Source: Henckelia pumila
Taxonomy: Eukaryota; Streptophyta; Magnoliopsida; Lamiales; Gesneriaceae
Assembly: GCF_033568475.1 (NCBI RefSeq)
Contig: NC_133123.1
Span: 158,487,753-158,551,752, forward strand
Direction: 5' to 3'
DNA length: 64,000 nucleotides
The first letter of the stretch is position 1. Each line of letters starts with the position of its first letter. The notes beneath the pieces were generated by a model. It had not been told where the DNA came from. It saw only the letters and a list, made by a program, of their open reading frames with translations, and did no database searches. A program made the translations under genes and the position numbers. Of this stretch, positions 1 through 12,300 are shown piece after piece.

Positions 1-146
1 TTAGTACGAGGAATGAAGTCTTTGAGAACCCGGATCGGGGTAGGGGATTGCACATACGGATTGGTGTAGCGCTTGTTGGTTTTCCGGGATTCAGGAGTCT
101 GATGCTCCGATTCCGAAGGTCTTATGCAAGCGTTGCAGTTGCCCAT
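1..146 (-). CDS. Calcium-dependent protein kinase, N-terminal fragment (CPK10-like), cut by window edge
   Basis: The first 48 codons of a minus-strand gene starting at the ATG at 146-144; the rest lies beyond position 1. The protein opens MGNCNACIRP, and residues 36-46 read about TPIRVLKDFIP. In the family, Gly2 is N-myristoylated and Cys4 palmitoylated, which tethers CDPKs to membranes. The MGNCNACxRP start together with a PIRVLKDxIP segment just before the kinase domain is what I recall of the CPK10/CPK30 subgroup (Ca2+-responsive Ser/Thr kinases, stress and ABA signalling). No kinase or EF-hand sequence is inside the window, so the subgroup call rests on the N-terminus alone. The leader (147-317) is rich in CCACC/CCGCC on the sense strand and holds a possible 7-residue upstream ORF (294-317). 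Confidence 0.72.
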   Translation of the reverse strand, partial: MGNCNACIRPSESEHQTPESRKTNKRYTNPYVQSPTPIRVLKDFIPRT

Positions 147-873
147 GATGGGTTCAATGGAGATTTAACTGGAGCCACAGTTGGAAGAGGAAGAAGGTGT
201 CTCCGCCGCCGGTGTGGCGGTGGTTGCTTGGTTGGTGGTGGTGGTAGTGGTGGTGGCTGAGGAGTGAGAAGGTGAAGAAGAGATGAGTTGGGGTCAGCTG
301 GTGGAAATCTCTGCCATTTGAATATAATAACACTCATTTAATTATCATGCTATTTTATTAATTGTTTTATTATTCTGTTACTAATTGCTTTTTATTGCTA
401 ATTATGACATATATGTATACACACTCACATATATTTAATATTTGGTTAAATTAAAAATTTCGTGGTTCCCCTTATTACAACGGTTCTTTTTGTCGAAAGA
501 TTAAGAAGTGGGTCAAAAATTCATCAAAAATATTATATTATATCATATTATATATATTATGTAATTTGTATGTGTCTATATTTCGGATTATCGAATAGTA
601 TTTTTTATTTTTTTTGAAGATAAAATAAATGTATTAATCCAAATTATTCGCGGATACAATTTCTTGTAACAGTCCCCAGGCATCGAATTATATGTGTTGT
701 CGGACCAACAATATTCCCACAATGGCCTCTAATAACAGCCCCGATGGAAAATTTCCCTATTTTTCATATATATATTTGTAGTACGTATTTTCCTCATCTC
801 AAATTTAAATTCTACATATGTGGTTGATTTGATCGATTTAAAATATATATTAATTTATATATGTGTATTTAGC

Positions 874-1067
874 AAGGTTTTATAAAGATTGAAGTACGTC
901 GAAACATGAAAGTTAAGCTTTAAGTTTTTTAAGTTTAAGAGAATTTTGTACGAGCTTAAGCGGGAAAAATAAGGTTTTAAAAAGATTGAAGTAAGTCGAA
1001 AGATGAAAGTTAAGTTTTAAGTTTTTTAAGTTTAAGAGAGTTTTATACGAGCTTAAGAGGGAAAAAA
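874..1067. repeat. Tandem duplication, 2 x about 97 bp
   Basis: The 97-bp unit at 874-970 (begins AAGGTTTTATAAAGATTGAA, ends GGGAAAAAT) is followed immediately by a second copy at 971-1067 with about ten differences. Each copy holds the near-repeated segment TTAAGTTTTTTAAGTTTAAGAG. It is non-coding; function is unknown, and it may derive from a larger element. Confidence 0.8.
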
Positions 1068-1426
1068 ACGTTTTTAATTATACTATAATTTCATGTTTGA
1101 CTACAATTTTAATTATTTTAAGACAACATTAAATAAAATTAAGATTAATCATAAATATAAGATTTAATAAATATGTAAAGTTCTAAATTATAAATATAAA
1201 ATTTATAGAACTATTTTCATTTTAAAAAACAAATAAAATTTTTCGTTTTAAAAATCGTTACTTAATCGAACTTAATCATATCAAATCTTAAACCAGCATG
1301 TCAAAACACTAATATGTAGACAATTCACAATAGGAAAATCGACCAAAAGGTCATATGGTTTCCAACAACATAACAATGGTTAGAGAATGATTACTCTTGA
1401 TGAGTATCAGAGTATATACATGACGT

Positions 1427-1600
1427 GGGTGATGCTACATGTACACGGAGGATTACACGTTGGGTTACACGTAGCACATGAAATTACATAAATGTATTTT
1501 GGAAAGAGGTTTTTCAAATAAAGTGGAGGGATACTTTTATAATTTCATGTGTAGTGTGTAATCCAACATGTAACTCTCCATGTACACATAACATTTCCCT
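1427..1600. mobile_element. MITE-like element with about 45-bp terminal inverted repeats
   Basis: The left end (GTGATGCTACATGTACACGG, then GGATTACACGTTGG) is matched in inverse at 1555-1600, with few mismatches. The element is about 170 bp and has no ORF. Its outer sequence GTGATGCTACANGTACA is shared with the element at 40956-41148, so the two are probably one family. I could not establish a clean target-site duplication here. Confidence 0.6.
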
Positions 1601-3823
1601 AACGTATTAAAAATTTGAACTATAAAAGGAAATCTTTAGCTTACTTTTGGATTTCGAATTTTTTTTTTTTTAAAAAAAGAAAAAAACAGAAGAGAAATTT
1701 GAAGATAGAATTTAAAATAACTTTAAATCGTAAATTTAAAATTTATCCAAACAACTCAAAACTAATTAAAAGATACTTGAATATTCAAGTGGATTTTGTT
1801 AAATAAAACAATAGATTTATTATTATGCATTTGAAACCTTCAACTTAAATCTCATATTATTATTTTTAACAATAATACATACACCGCGCGTCGAGTAATT
1901 GAAAAAAAAAAACCAAGTCTAGAAAAAAAAACGAATCGCAGGCGAAAAGTTTCGAAAACTCGAATGGATCGAACCACGAGGCACGAAGTTTACATCCGCA
2001 AGCGAACTCGAGAAGACCAAATTATTTGTAGGCATAATTTGCGATTATTTGCTTTAATTATCAAGTATTAGTGGAGTATTAGTTTACCGAGTCGTCTTCT
2101 TAATGAAGACACCAAAACGACGACTCAGCATGATTAGTTGAAAGACCATTATCACGACTCAGTAAAAGAAAAACATAAGCGCAGACCATTAATTAATAAA
2201 AACTATAGGCATCAGAAATTTATAATACGCGTGTACGTAATTAATACAATTTGGTCAATCCGAATATTAATTAATTGGGATGAAATTTGGTTACAGAAAA
2301 ATACCAGTTTGACAAATACAGCTTAAATTGCTGGTCAAAGGTATTTATTAAAATAGAGATGTCCTCTTCACTTTTATAATTTTTAAATAAAAGAATGTAC
2401 CGAAATGTGTTGGCAATTGTGTAATGGTAAAAGGGGATAAGTTTTTGGACCAAATTTAAAATACCCCAATACACCAAATTTAGCAAGTCACCGAGAGACG
2501 TTATATTTTGGGGGAAATCAATTCTTGTCCAATATATTACCTAAATTGGATGTTGATCATTGTATCAGTGACTTATACATATGAGATTGATCGATGTTAT
2601 TCATATCTAGAGTGTTGAGTAATAATTTGAACATAAAAAATAATATTTTTTTATGGTTGAAGTCTGACCGTCTGATAAAATTGACTAACAATTTAACAAG
2701 AATTTTCGTGTTAGTCAAAATAAATCTTCAGCTTCTTCCATCACTTTAATCATTTTTCCACTACAATATTGGCAAGATCACAATCGGTGTCATATAACAC
2801 ATATAATCATTTGGTAACAAAATATAGGGGCCAAATTCTATTTTTTCTCTAATATTTTTAAATGCACACATATTATCAAATGACAATAGAATTTTAAAAA
2901 ATTAATTAAAGAATGTATTAGAAGGATGCATTTTAATAAATTAGGTAGGATAGAAGTTGGTGTAGGTGAACTACATTATCATGAAGATTAAGGGGGAGAA
3001 TCAAAGTAGTAGAGTGGCTACCATCCCATTTATTAATATTATTAGGTCAAAATTATTATACTTTTGCGCCGACTTGTAGACTACTATTTGCATTATACTA
3101 ACATCATAGAACACTCACCACAAACTCATGAGCACACCTAATGAAGTGTGCCAAAATTGTTCTTTTCAAACACTTGATCCAACGCCTACAAGAAAAATCA
3201 AGTCATTTTTTCGTATGATTCAAATTTAACAATTTAAAAAAGATATATATAATCTCTTTACAACAATCGGATTACATTTTTAGATATTATCCTCTAATGG
3301 TAGATGAAATAAATAGCCAAAAGTACAAGGATGAGTTACCAAAGTGCTTTTTTGTTTATTTAATAAATTTTATATCAAAGGAGAAGCCATCATTTTGCTT
3401 ATTGGCTTGCCGTTCAAAAAAGCAAACTTTTTAACAGCTAATACTCAAGCCCACATTTTTTATATATTCAAGAAAAGATGGCGAACTTTTTCTTTAGACT
3501 TTCCGCAGTCCGCTTGCGTTTAAAGAATGGTCTTCATAAAAACTAATTATTAAGGCAAAAAAAATTGTGACTTTTTTTTTTTTGGAAACATTTGGACATA
3601 ATCGTGCATACAATAGTGATTTTAAATATTAGCAAAGAAAGAAACTGAATAAGGGTCAAAATTCGAGCTTCCGCAACTCAGAGCTCTATTACTGTTGTTG
3701 TCGCCGCTGCTGTTGCTATTACTTTACCAATAGCTTCAGTCAATGGCAAAGAAACTGTAGCTAAAGGTATGCCAAGCAGAAAAACCAACTGCAACTGGTA
3801 GCCAGTTTGGAAAATGAAGCAAG

Positions 3824-6800
3824 TTACAAGAAAAATCGTCTGCGACTTGTATCCATCTCGGCCTGTCATCAAGAACACGTGAGACACAGATACGAGCAAC
3901 CATTAATCACGCATATCCCAGGGAAATACAAAAAAGGTGGGCCTCTGATGCTAAGAATTTTTGCGATTTGGAAAGTACCTTGTGAACCCATTCGAATTCA
4001 CCGGCTTTAGTATCAAAGGTTCCATGTTGAAGACTGATTAGTTTCAGCGTGAAACGTGGGCCGCATTCCTGAAATTGAGGTATAAACACATCAATACTTG
4101 TTTAGCATCGTCCAGTTCGTAAGCCCAAACAAAAGACGAGAGCACATCCATTTAGCATAATATATAAATAACGTCTCAACTGCTAACAAATACAAGACTA
4201 ACAAATAATCAGTGGATAAATTCAAATTTCTGTCACAAGTTTCCAATCATGGGTCAGCTGAAAAGTGCTGATGAACTAACTTTTCCAAATTAAACACAGC
4301 ACACAAGTCAACTAGTAAACTGTTTCAATATACCAAGCCATAATACAAATCGAATGTAGAACAATGCATTCTTAAAAAGGCCAACAAGTTTTTATACCAC
4401 AAACATTTTAAACTGTACACTTCTTTTACTGCCATGGATTCATTTGGAGAAAAAAGAATAGACATGTAATGTAATGGACTTATGTTATGGCACCAGCCAG
4501 AGATCAGAAGTATAAACCTGAAGCCGGGCAATGACTTTTTGCTTGGTGTTTGCTTTGTCATTATCTTTGTCATCTTTACTTTTTGATTCCACCGGTTTGC
4601 TATCTAAGCCTTCAAATATGTAACTTTCAAAGAGAAGAATATATAACTTCAGATAAGCAGGCCAAAATTCAGTGAAATGAAATTGGATCATACAGGGGGA
4701 ATCTCAAGTACCGGTGATGGCGGAAGAATATAAAACCACGTTGATTGTGGAAGGTAACAACTCTCCGACCACGGAAATTAGGGTCTTGTGGAAATAAAGA
4801 TTGTATTAACCTAATCAGAGAATCATTAAAAAAATGTTAATGCAGTACCAAAACCACCTGTCAATGCCAAACAGTCCAGAAGAGGGTAAACCGTATACAG
4901 AATAAAAGAAAAAAAGGATGGTTCTATTAGGATTTAGGAAGATTGTGCCAACTTTGAAACACCTTAAACTAAGGCCAGCTTGATGAACTTTTATAGACCT
5001 TAATTTTTTAAATCCATAAAAACTGTATCATGACTACTCTAGAACATATTTCAAATCAAGAATCAACCCCAAACAGCAACTCTGTAAGCAAAAAACAATA
5101 TTTAAAATGAATAGAGCTTACGCTTTACCGCTACAACTTAACTTTCATGACACGGTTACATTTCAATTATCATACGAAGCAGCAAAAAGAATTACCTGCC
5201 GACACGGTGCCCCAAGCGTGTCGTGAAGTTAGTCAAAACTAACTCAGGCTTATGGTTGGTTGGATTGCCATGATTCTGCAGTAATTGAAAGACAGACAGT
5301 TAACAGCACGTAATATTTCTCATACCAGATAATTCAAGAACTATCAAAGCAAGATAAAACCTTACTTACAGCAATACAAACAACAAAATAACAAGTTCAG
5401 TGCGTCAAGTGACCCAAAAATAATGATGATGATGATGATGATCATAATAATAATAATGATGATGATAATAAAATGGTCAAGATTTGGTGAAATAAATTCC
5501 ACTTAATGAAAGTTCACTTTCTTCAGGTTTTATATAAAAACAGATGCATTATGAGAATAGCTGAACGAAAATCAAACCTTAAGGTCTTTATGCAAAACAA
5601 GATTTGAAAGTTTGAAGTGGGCGGTAGGACCATCAGGCACCCCAATGATCAGAACAGCGTCTGCAGCAACTCACAAGAATTAACACAGTCAATTTCTATT
5701 ATGAAACATAAAAGGTAACCTGACGTATCCCTTAAAGGCTTTAAAGTCCGTCTCCCTTTCAATTTTACAACAACCAAACAGTCAAGAAATTTGCTCAGAA
5801 ACAAGCTAGATAAGTATCTGATTAAGATAATTACTGATCAGCTAAATATATTAAACCAATAGCATGTTATACAGGTTTTTGAAGTCCAGCAAAGAACTTC
5901 CCAAATCTGCATTCGTCCCACAAATAACTTAAAACCCACAACATAAAACCACATGTATCAATAACGAATTGTTAATGCCACAAAAACCATCAAGCTAGGC
6001 TTAGAGTAAGGATTACCTGGTTCTCGGCGGCTTGTGTGGATGACCACGACTGAAGTGAAATCCCTATTTTTTGCATACTCAACAATCTGCAGGAGTGATG
6101 ACAATTTATGGAACAAAATACAATCGTGTCTCATGGACAACAATAGTACCATTTAAATCTCACTTAACGAAGGCATATCGTTTTAAAACATGGTGGGGGG
6201 AAGTGAGGAAGCGGGGAAGGGGGGAGAGGGAGAGAAGTTAAAGACTGAACCTTTTTTAAGTCATATGTTCCTCGCTTGTAGTAATGAGAATTGGGGATTA
6301 TAGAAAGAAGATCCGAAGCAAGACCAGGTCCCCTCTGCAGTATAAATAATCAGCCAGAAATTGAACAGAGCATTAGACGCTCACTGATGCAGTATGAATG
6401 GAACCTAAGTAAAACTCGCTGCAGTCACACAAATCGGGTAGGCCAGACCCACCATCCTCAAAATAAATATAATCACCCCATTGCCTCCTGCCCTGCAATT
6501 ATATACCTAGGCCCTCCCCCGACACCAGGAGATTGGTTAAGTTATCTCCCAAGAAAAACATGTTTGATACTTTAATTTTTAATAAAAAGTAGGTTGTGCG
6601 TCCAAAAACATCAAGCCAGCCCCAAAATAATGACACCAACCTAATAACAAAACACTTACAGTTGAATTGAAGCGGCATGTGGTTATCAAGACCTTCGGAA
6701 TCAGTTCTTGCTTCAAAATATTACTAAATTCATCGGCATCATTGCCAGCAAAGAGCTCATCATCATCCGGCTTGCATATTGTCTCATCCAGTTCACGTGT

Positions 6801-7079
6801 ATTCTCTATTGTGCGAGGGGTTTTCTTAGGAGGAGGATCCTCACCAAGCTCCAGAGCCCTCTTCTCAGCTGCTTCACGAGCCTTGACCTTCTTCCGCTTG
6901 TCAGCCTTCTTCTGGAGCTTCAATTTCGCATGAATGGCTGACCTCTTCTCCTTGTTCTTAATCATCGATGGACGCAAGGCCTCCTTTTGCTGCTTCATCT
7001 TCTTCGCTTTTCTTTCTTCTGTTCCTTCGTCCCCACTTCCACCACCATCCTCGCCACCCTTTTTCCGCTTCCCCCCCAT
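3824..7079 (-). CDS. RPF1: Ribosome production factor 1 (Brix-domain protein), 9 exons
   Basis: Exons in transcript order: 7079-6660, 6334-6251, 6086-6017, 5660-5578, 5275-5196, 4810-4712, 4623-4518, 4068-3979, 3862-3824. They sum to 1071 nt, 356 aa plus TAA, with phases agreeing at every junction and GT-AG borders throughout. The N-terminus is lysine/glutamate-rich ([14 protein letters not shown]...), then [101 protein letters not shown] and the terminal [12 protein letters not shown]. This order is the Brix (sigma70-like) domain of RPF1, a nucleolar factor for 60S subunit assembly and ITS2 processing; the Arabidopsis homologue is of similar length. I chose the ATG at 7079; an in-frame TTG five codons earlier is less likely. 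A leader intron is plausible (7436-7099, donor CAG|GTGCTG, acceptor CTGCAG). Lone neighbouring gene, no shared regulation evident. Confidence 0.93.
5421..5472. repeat. GAT/AAT trinucleotide microsatellite in RPF1 intron 4
   Basis: A run of ATG/ATA trinucleotides (atgatgatgatgatg, then ataataataataatg, then atgatgataataa) lies between exons 4 and 5 of RPF1. It is non-coding simple sequence, probably length-variable between individuals. Confidence 0.85.
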
Positions 7080-7098
7080 AGCATCAACTTTCAAAATC

Positions 7099-7560
7099 CT
7101 GCAGAGCCACCAGAAACTTACGTCTGCTTCGAAAAAATCATGAATTCCACATAGTTTAAACTAAAAGCAATATTTCATTTGATATGTAGAAAGTTGAAGG
7201 ACCGAAATTGTCATCCAGAAATGCTCAGGGATTACAACGAAGAATAGGGACCACAAAAAGCAAGTTTTTTTCCCCTAATTTTCATAAAAATTGCAATTTT
7301 CAGTCCCAACCCTACCAACATTGGATTAAAGTGAAACACGAACAATCCAATCAAATTCTTCCGTCCAAGGGAAACCTTACGTAAAATCATGAATCACGAA
7401 AAAGAGCAAGATGAGAAAATAGAAAAGAAACAGCACCTGAAAGGGCGGAACTGCAGCTCAAAAATGGCGGCGGTGGCTACAGCGCTCGGTTTGTGTGGAT
7501 CGGCCTGTGATAATTTGCAGAGTGGGATTTCGTGAATAGTAATAAAAAGCGCTATAGGAA
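7099..7560 (-). promoter_or_regulatory. Predicted 5' leader, leader intron and proximal promoter of RPF1
   Basis: On the minus strand the sequence TTTCAG|GTGCTG at 7437 is a good donor, and CTCTGCAG|GATTTTG at 7098 a good acceptor, 19 nt before the start codon. Splicing would leave a short leader from about 7437-7550. No clear TATA box is seen upstream; a T-rich, pyrimidine-rich stretch precedes it. The transcription start is not determined. Confidence 0.45.
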
Positions 7561-9323
7561 TTTAATTTTCTAAAACCACAATAGGGTTTTTCTCTATTAC
7601 TTTGCTTTCAGAAAATAAATATGAAGAATTGAAGATAACAAAAGTCGCTAGATAAAACAACAGCGACTTCACGAATAACGATATCAAAATTAAACACTTT
7701 TTTAAGCAATAAAAATTGCAACACTCTCTCCCAGCCCCCACTAAAAAACACGATTACATTTATTATAATGGGCTAGGGCTAGGTCAGTCAAGTTAGTTTG
7801 TCTGAACATATAAAATAGGGGGTTGGTTCACAATTTTTCAACCCATGAAATGGTGGGCACTGGGCCGGCCTGCCCTCTCCCGTCTAATGGTGAGTTGCGA
7901 CGGGTTGTGGGTCGACCCGCCCCAACCCACCAATTTACACATAAGTTCGTCGGATTTGCCCGCCAATTTTTAAAAGGATTGGGTTAATGTTTTTTCAATC
8001 CGCCTAACAGATAAGTCAGTCCGCCCCACTAGCCCGTTTTAACACCTTTAATTACATTTCTAGTAATACACATGGACCTAGTGTAATGTGTTCATTATAT
8101 TCTTTTTTTTTTCCTCCACGTACGTGTTTTTTTATAAACAAAAAAACTCTTGTGAAACGATCGCACATATCAATTTTATGAGACAAAGTTCTTATTTAGG
8201 TCATTTAAAAAAAACATTGTTCTTATTGTAAATATAAACAAAATTCCACGCGATCATGTCACAAAAACTACTCTTTTTATGATAGTTTACACTTTCCGAT
8301 CTTCTTATATTATGAATTATTGTTAAAATCATCAAGGAAATCACCTTATTCTTGAAATTAAATTTATTTTTTAAAAACCCATTATTGTTATCAGTATTAT
8401 TATTACGACTACTACGTATAATTTTGATAAAAATAAATAAATAAATGTTATGATGTGGTATCATATTCTATATGAGAAAAAAATTGATATCTAAACCCTC
8501 CAAGGTTGTGTTAAAAAAGTGAAATTACGCTTATGTCATGAACATACGTGTTTGTTTAATGGTAATTTACACTTCTCAATCTTTTCCTATTTTAAGATCT
8601 TGTTATTCTGTTGAACATATCATTTTTATATTTTTATCAAAAAACTCGTTATATATACTATAGTTTTTAAAAATAATTATCAGTTATTATTATTTATCGA
8701 TCATAAAAACTAAATCCGAGGAACAAAAAAATCCGACCACCCAATATATATTTCCACAAGAAGTTTAGAGATGGTATTTGCCCATTTGCCCTTTGCCCTT
8801 TGCCATCATTCACCTTATGACAAATTATCCTCGCAATATAGACACCAAATGTAGATCAGTAAGATGTCATCTGCCATAATACTTGACCGAGGTTTCCGGC
8901 ATCTTCAACCACATTCATGGTGCTCAAAAATGCGGCGACACGCGAGGTATACGCTCAATCGATTTGGTAAAAACACAGCAGATTTGAAGCTGAGGAGCAC
9001 AGATAAGGGAATGAGTAACTTCACTGCCAAATGTTTTCCTACAACTCTCTGTCTTTAAGACAGAAAACGAGGCGAAAAAATATTTTCTTCTGTTCTTTCC
9101 CAGCAAAATCACGAGTTAAACTTACTAGCCGAAGAGCTATATAGAAGCTGGGGAGTATACAAAATAAATCCCTCCAGCAGGGCAGAAAGATGGAAGATTC
9201 ACAGGCCTTGAGGGACTGTTGATGAATTAAATGATGCAATACAAAAAAGAGACGTAAAGTATAACCTTTCAGATCGGTTGCTAGATGACAAGCATCCAAC
9301 GTCGCGTTTCTGTAAAAGAATTA
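7560..9323. other. Intergenic DNA: RPF1 upstream side and DCL1 3' flank
   Basis: No gene recognised. Positions 7810-8060 are GC-richer, with repeated CCCGCC/CCAACCC words, and resemble the interior of hAT-type MITEs such as the one at 47803-48537, but I could not define ends or a target duplication. From 8100 to 8760 the DNA is AT-rich without structure. The DCL1 3' UTR and poly(A) site should lie within about 8850-9323 on the minus strand. Confidence 0.5.
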
Positions 9324-12300
9324 TCATGTATACCATTTATTCAGAAGTTCCAGAAGGAGAACTGCAGCAGAATCCTTCGCTTTCTTGACACTCGGCATTG
9401 GATCGCCGATGCATTCATCGGTCCATCCTCTATCAGAAGTATTAACACGCACAGCAAAGGTAAATCTTTTTGCATGTGCTGGACCACCCTCGTGTATACA
9501 TCTGAAACGTTTTTTTTTTTTTTGGGAAAAAAAAGCCATATAAATGAATATTTCTCCGCGAACGACATTTTTAATTAGAAATTTCAAGGTAGAAAAAGAG
9601 CTCTTACTGGTATATAGGCATTGGCCAGTTTCTACGCAAGCAGATATCATTTAAGGTCTGCCTGGTAAAACTTTGGCTACCATTCTTCTCTTTTCCATCA
9701 GCCTCACCGCTCTCTTTGGCTTCAGCTGACTCCTTTTCTTTCAGAGCGACAAGAGCATTTCGGGCGGCCAGTTTTTGTGCCATTTTCTTTTGAGGATTAT
9801 GGGCGACCCCGACCTGCACACCATCAACATAAACTTCCACGATAGCCAGGTTCCCACTCCGAGTAGCTTTGTATTCTAGGCCTTCAGCTTGTTGCTGGCA
9901 TCGCTCTTGTAATTCTCGAACAGGATGCATCGGGAGCGTTTCTGGAGTAACCATCGGGTTCAGCAAGGGCTGAAAAACCTGGAAATTTACACCAAATACA
10001 TTCCAACTCAAACCTCCAAGCCCATCCCTAACAAGTAACAACATTATGAGTCAATAAAATTCTGATGGGTTACATTAATGAAGCTAACCTTCCATACAGA
10101 TGCGGTAACACATCCACTATCAAGGAAGATAGCCCCAGCAATTGATTCGAAAATATCTCCAAGAACTTTCGGAGCTTTGCAATCCCCTAAACCAAAAGAG
10201 TTGAACCCAGGTTTTGAAAGTTCATTCTGAACCTCTTTCACAAAATCCCGAATCTGAAAGTGGGTTAAAATAAAAGCAATGGACATATAACACACGGTAG
10301 CTAAACGAAGAAGACAAAAATTTGCAAACCTGTTTCTCAAGGGCACTTGAACCGTGGCGAAGATGAGTATGAAGGTTATGTTTGACAGCCACGCGTGCAA
10401 AGTTCTCGTTATTTACAGCAGCTGCTCGCAAGTCGGTTAGACGTCCTGGAGGCAAATCTGTGTATGTGAAGAACAGGTACCTTGTGATGAGATGATCTAA
10501 CACTGCATCACCAACAAATTCTAGTCGTTGATAACAAGACACTCCAGAAGATGGACGTGATGCATGAGTTATAGCTTCAACAAGCAACCCTCTATCACTG
10601 AACTTGCAATTCAAAGAACCTTCTAATGAATCGAAATCGATACTTCTCAGTATATTCTCTGGAACAGTGCTCGGCTTGACTGAGTATTTAATTTCTTTCA
10701 AATCAAAATCGATGTCAATTCCTATCCATCTCATTAGGTGGTTGGCAGCATACTTTCCACCTTCGACATAATAGACACCAATTAATGCTTCCACGACATC
10801 AGCCAGAGTTTTTCCAGAGAGCACACGATAAGAACTTGAGTCACTCTCAAGTTCCCCATCTTCCATTTCAACATCTTCATATCCATCAGTATCGTGGATC
10901 TTTCTACTTAACCTCTCATCGGAATCTATTTCTTCATAAAAAAATGATGAATCTGCATCCTTGGTGTCCTCGTCAAAGACAGGAAGCACCCCAGGTGAAG
11001 CCCATCTAGATGGAGCAAAACGATCTGCCTGGATGTATGACTGGAGCCCTTTGTTCAAAGCATACCTATAAAGTACCATGTTGCTTACCATTTGCTGTCT
11101 CATTCTGGTGAGCTGACCTTCATGTTTTTGGGGATATTTTAGAAAAAGAAATCTACTCACAACCCACTTCAGGTAAGCATCTCCTAAAAGCTCTGCTCTT
11201 TCATAGCAGAAGGTCTCTTGGCATGAAGCTGCCGTCAAGGCTTCCAAGATCTGCAAGTAGCCAGATCACAGATCAGGTGTACGACTGTACATTAACAGTT
11301 GCTTTCAAGAATCACTTTATAAAATTCTAGAATACCTTTGAAGCCGGAACAGGATAATTAATGATATCCTTAAGTTGAACAGCAAGCAGCATGCTTTCAA
11401 TTCTCCTCATAATAGATGGCAATCTTTGAGCACCCCTAACCAGCGAACCAGGAAGAGAATGTACAAAACATAGTTCGGGGGGGAGGAAAACATAATATGT
11501 TTTCTCAGGTGTCTCTTCAGATACACCATCATGACCTATCATAGAAACTTCCATATGGGTAATCAGATAGCCAAACACAAAGCTAAATACCAAAATTATA
11601 AAAATAAAAAATTAACCAAAGAGCATACCATCTGAATGTTCAAACCGTGGAGATAAGAGATTCTTGCAATATGAAACACCACGGGCTCTTATTAGAGGTT
11701 GCTGTCTATAGATCAATTCTACCCCATACCTACAATTAATTTGGTCAGCAAGGTCACCACGCTGCAAGTAGAGAATGGAATTTGCTCAATGTTTGAAGGC
11801 TTCTAGTCTTCTAGTAACTAAAATAAACATAGTCAAAACAATGTAACACACTTGTAAACTACCTTATCCATACTCAAATGTTTATACACACTCCAATAAT
11901 TACAATGATTGATAAATCTTATTTTTTTTCCAATTTCACTAGAAATAGCCAATTCTTGCACACAAAATAGGTTAAAAGCAAGTCGGAAAGGCATCGTCTC
12001 TTTGGAGTTTTGAGTTGAGATTATTCTACTCGAAATCCCAGTTACCAGCTTGAATTTACAAATTAAAAAATCAATTTTCCTACCCATCAGAACATCATTC
12101 CAAAAACACAAACATATTTTAAATTTTAAATTCCTCATCACTGTACGAAAACTAAACTACCCGAAACCTTCAAAAGGCAAAACATCACTAAAGGATTCAA
12201 AATTTTCTCATCCAACTCTCCTAAAACTCTTTTTAAAAATCACAGAAAACCTAATCAAATGTCAATTTTTTTATCCTTTTTTTTAAAATTCTTTTTCACC

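Larger units (their letters stand above)
340..3823. other. AT-rich intergenic DNA between the CDPK and RPF1 genes
   Basis: No supported gene. The stretch contains the CDPK promoter side, a 97-bp tandem duplication (874-1067), a MITE-like inverted repeat (1427-1600), a small hairpin (2089-2126) and homopolymer runs. Short ORFs on both strands have AT-driven composition and no recognisable motif. The right end (about 3600-3823) would contain the RPF1 3' UTR. Confidence 0.6.

Noticed and set aside
7079..7094. RPF1 start five codons further upstream
   Set aside because: That position is TTG, and the ATG at 7079 gives the family-like MGGKRKK start.
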